Shown here: positions 62,384 through 64,000 of the stretch, piece by piece
Numbering within the stretch: position 1 is the first letter of the stretch
How the letters are laid out: each line of letters opens with the position of its first letter
Program-made: the position numbers and the translations under genes
Notes under the pieces: generated by a model
Told to the model about the DNA's origin: nothing
The model's database searches: none
Seen by the model: only the letters and a program-made list of their open reading frames with translations
NCBI GenBank assembly: GCA_027577595.1
Contig: JANBRJ010000006.1
Location: forward strand, 284,819 to 348,818
Length of the DNA stretch: 64,000 bases
Source of the DNA: Coemansia sp. RSA 487
Lineage: Eukaryota > Kickxellomycota > Kickxellomycetes > Kickxellales > Kickxellaceae
Direction: 5' to 3'

Positions 62384-63789
62384 ATGGCTACCGAAGCAGA
62401 CATCAAACGTGCCTTACTTGAGCTTCAACGGAAAGATAAAAACAAGGTACCATAGCATAATTATTAAATGGTATTCCCCAGCGAGTAGGAATTGACGCTT
62501 TTTGGGGGGGGGTATATTCTGACTTTGTACAGTAGAATGAGCTATCAGAGGAGGGGGTGATTTGGAACATGATTACTGGACCTGAATTTAGTACCTCATC
62601 ACTAATATATAGCGTCTTGTTGCTATATTTCTTTTGAGAGATGGCTTGGTAATAGGAATGTCTAGATTGCGGCTCACCAAATCCACAATGGGCGTCGGTA
62701 TCGCTAGGAACCTTTTTTTGTCTTAACTGTTCAGGCCAGCATCGTGGGCTTGGTGTGCATTTGAGCTTTGTGCGCTCAATTACTATGGACAAATGGACGT
62801 CTGAGCAGCTAAAGCGGATGCAGATGGGCGGAAACGCAAAGGCTCTGGCATTTTTTGAATCCCAACCTGACTACAACAAAGGCATGTCTATCAAAGATAA
62901 GTACAACAGCAGGTTTGCCGAGCTCTGGCGTCAAAAGCTGACCGCAGATTGCGAGGGTAGACCATGGACAGCACCACCACCGTCAGCAACACCCACTAGC
63001 CCGCTGTCAAGAACAAACGCATCTTCACCAGCCTCCTTCAGTGGCAGCAACCCTCAGCTGAAGGGGCTGGGTCAAGCGCTTGGCGGATCTTCTCCTGTAG
63101 CTCGTGGCCAAACACCTGACTCCCTGCGGCAGTCGAGCTCATATTCAGGAATGGGATCCAGCACATTCCAACAGGATAGCATGTCCAACACGAACGGCAC
63201 AAACGACTTTAGTAATGAGGGTTCTAATACACCGAGCGGCTCTTTCAGTCCACAAGATATTGTCAACGATCCTTCTGCTGCCCTCTCAAAAGGCTGGTCT
63301 TTATTTTCTATGGGTGCGCAAACAGCTTTAAGCACGCTTGGTACAGTTGCTGGGTCGATCAGTGATAACTATGTTCGCCCGGCTGCGGGGAAAATACATG
63401 ATCCGAACTTTCGTAGCGATGTTACAAACTATGTATCGACAATTGGATCCAAGCTAGAGGAGTCTGCAAACCGTGGCTTTACTTCACTTTCAAACTATGT
63501 GCGTTCTGGACAGCCTAGATCACAAGGTGCGCACTCGCAGGTCCCTCCAAACAGTGACAATGCAGACACGCAGGACAAAGATGATGACTTTTTTGAGAAC
63601 GAGCTGAATTCAAATGCCTCGCCTACACCGCCATCCACATTGTTTTCTCCTACTGCGAGCGAAACCAGGGTGACCAAACGCGCAAACACAAAAAATACTT
63701 TGCCACTGGCTTCATCTACCGGAAATATATCCCCGCGCACTAATCTGAAAAAATCGAGTGGCTGGGATGACGAATGGGATAATTTTTAG
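62384..63789 (+). CDS. Arf GTPase-activating protein, ArfGAP1/Gcs1 type
   Basis: Stimulates GTP hydrolysis by Arf1 in COPI traffic. Exon 1 (62384-62446) encodes [20 protein letters not shown] and the following K; the 209-nt intron (gtacca...taatag) leads to exon 2 (62656-63789); total 398 aa. The zinc finger is intact: C23-x2-C26-x16-C43-x2-C46 ([17 protein letters not shown]...FFCLNCSG), followed by [19 protein letters not shown] with the expected Arg finger. A Ser/Thr-rich helix near residue 220 ([17 protein letters not shown]) is ALPS-like, sensing curved Golgi membranes. The C-terminus GWDDEWDNF is a tryptophan motif like those binding delta-COP. An unusual GGGGGGGGG run lies in the intron near 62506-62514. 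Confidence 0.96.
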
Positions 63790-64000
63790 ATCCAATGTAG
63801 CCAACTTTTATGCCACAGTCTGTGCATGAGAGATAGTATACAATATCGAAAGTGATATAATATCAAAGTTAATATACCGAAAAGTGCAGATCTAGTGCTT
63901 GGAATAAATATCACAATTGCATTACCTCCCGATTGAGACCAATATTAACTATATCAACAAAATAATAACCAAAGCATCTACGCTGGCGTGCCGTTCCTGT
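63790..64000. other. 3' flank of the ArfGAP gene
   Basis: 211 bp of A/T-rich DNA after the stop, with an atataatatc-type direct repeat pattern but no gene in view at the window end. Confidence 0.4.

Noticed and set aside
1-64000. CRISPR arrays, tRNA or rRNA genes, transposase or reverse-transcriptase genes
   Set aside because: No regularly spaced direct repeats, no tRNA B-box candidate and no transposon enzyme motifs were found on either strand by eye.

Overview
This window is nuclear DNA of a fungus. Genes lie on both strands, most have zero to three short GT-AG introns, and the gene set is fungal: exportin-T, very-long-chain enoyl-CoA reductase, the exomer subunit Chs5, a Tag1-like vacuolar protein, a fungal CSL factor and a Phx1-like homeodomain factor. 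A CSL (CBF1/Su(H)) factor and a queuosine-salvage glycosylase are absent from S. cerevisiae. A TopBP1-type BRCT6 domain is also retained. Together these suggest an early-diverging (zygomycete-grade) fungus, possibly Kickxellomycotina; the lineage is an inference, not a sequence match. There is no CRISPR array, tRNA, rRNA, operon or prophage.

Layout. 1-9.1 kb: end of an unrecognised gene, a small low-complexity protein, exportin-T, enoyl-CoA reductase and ribosomal protein eS17 (whose first exon is only the ATG). 9.2-20.4 kb (nuclear functions): a TopBP1/Dpb11-family BRCT protein, an F-box/EF-hand protein, an HMO1-like HMG protein, a second HMG-box protein and a Myb/SANT protein with a C-terminal U-box. 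20.4-25.5 kb: a long gene-free stretch ahead of a large homeodomain gene (to 29.8 kb). 30-36.3 kb, all minus strand: Chs5, an Ipi3/WDR18 WD40 protein and a CSL factor. 36.3-42.5 kb: a second long gene-poor stretch with one candidate small spliced transcript, ahead of an AT-hook/multi-HMG gene (42.6-45.1 kb). 45.2-64 kb: PDCD2/Tsr4, a four-exon sugar transporter, Qng1, FRG1, DcpS, a secreted subtilase, an Scm3-like protein, a Tag1-like protein, the 45-residue OST4 and ArfGAP1/Gcs1.

The genes are not an evident pathway cluster. Housekeeping functions dominate: tRNA export and queuosine salvage, ribosome biogenesis (eS17, Ipi3, Tsr4), vesicle traffic (Chs5, ArfGAP), lipid and N-glycan synthesis, chromatin and replication. 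Several neighbours are tightly packed and convergent (70-110 bp between stop codons). The two long gene-free stretches both precede transcription-factor-type genes. I resolved split genes by hand from splice sites, phase and family conservation: exportin-T, enoyl-CoA reductase, eS17, HMO1-like, Chs5, AT-hook/HMG, sugar transporter and ArfGAP. I did not find a convincing new multi-gene system. The most unusual items are a Myb/U-box fusion, an F-box/EF-hand fusion, a foldback element whose arms differ only by transitions, a G-quadruplex motif, and two small hidden or broken coding candidates.
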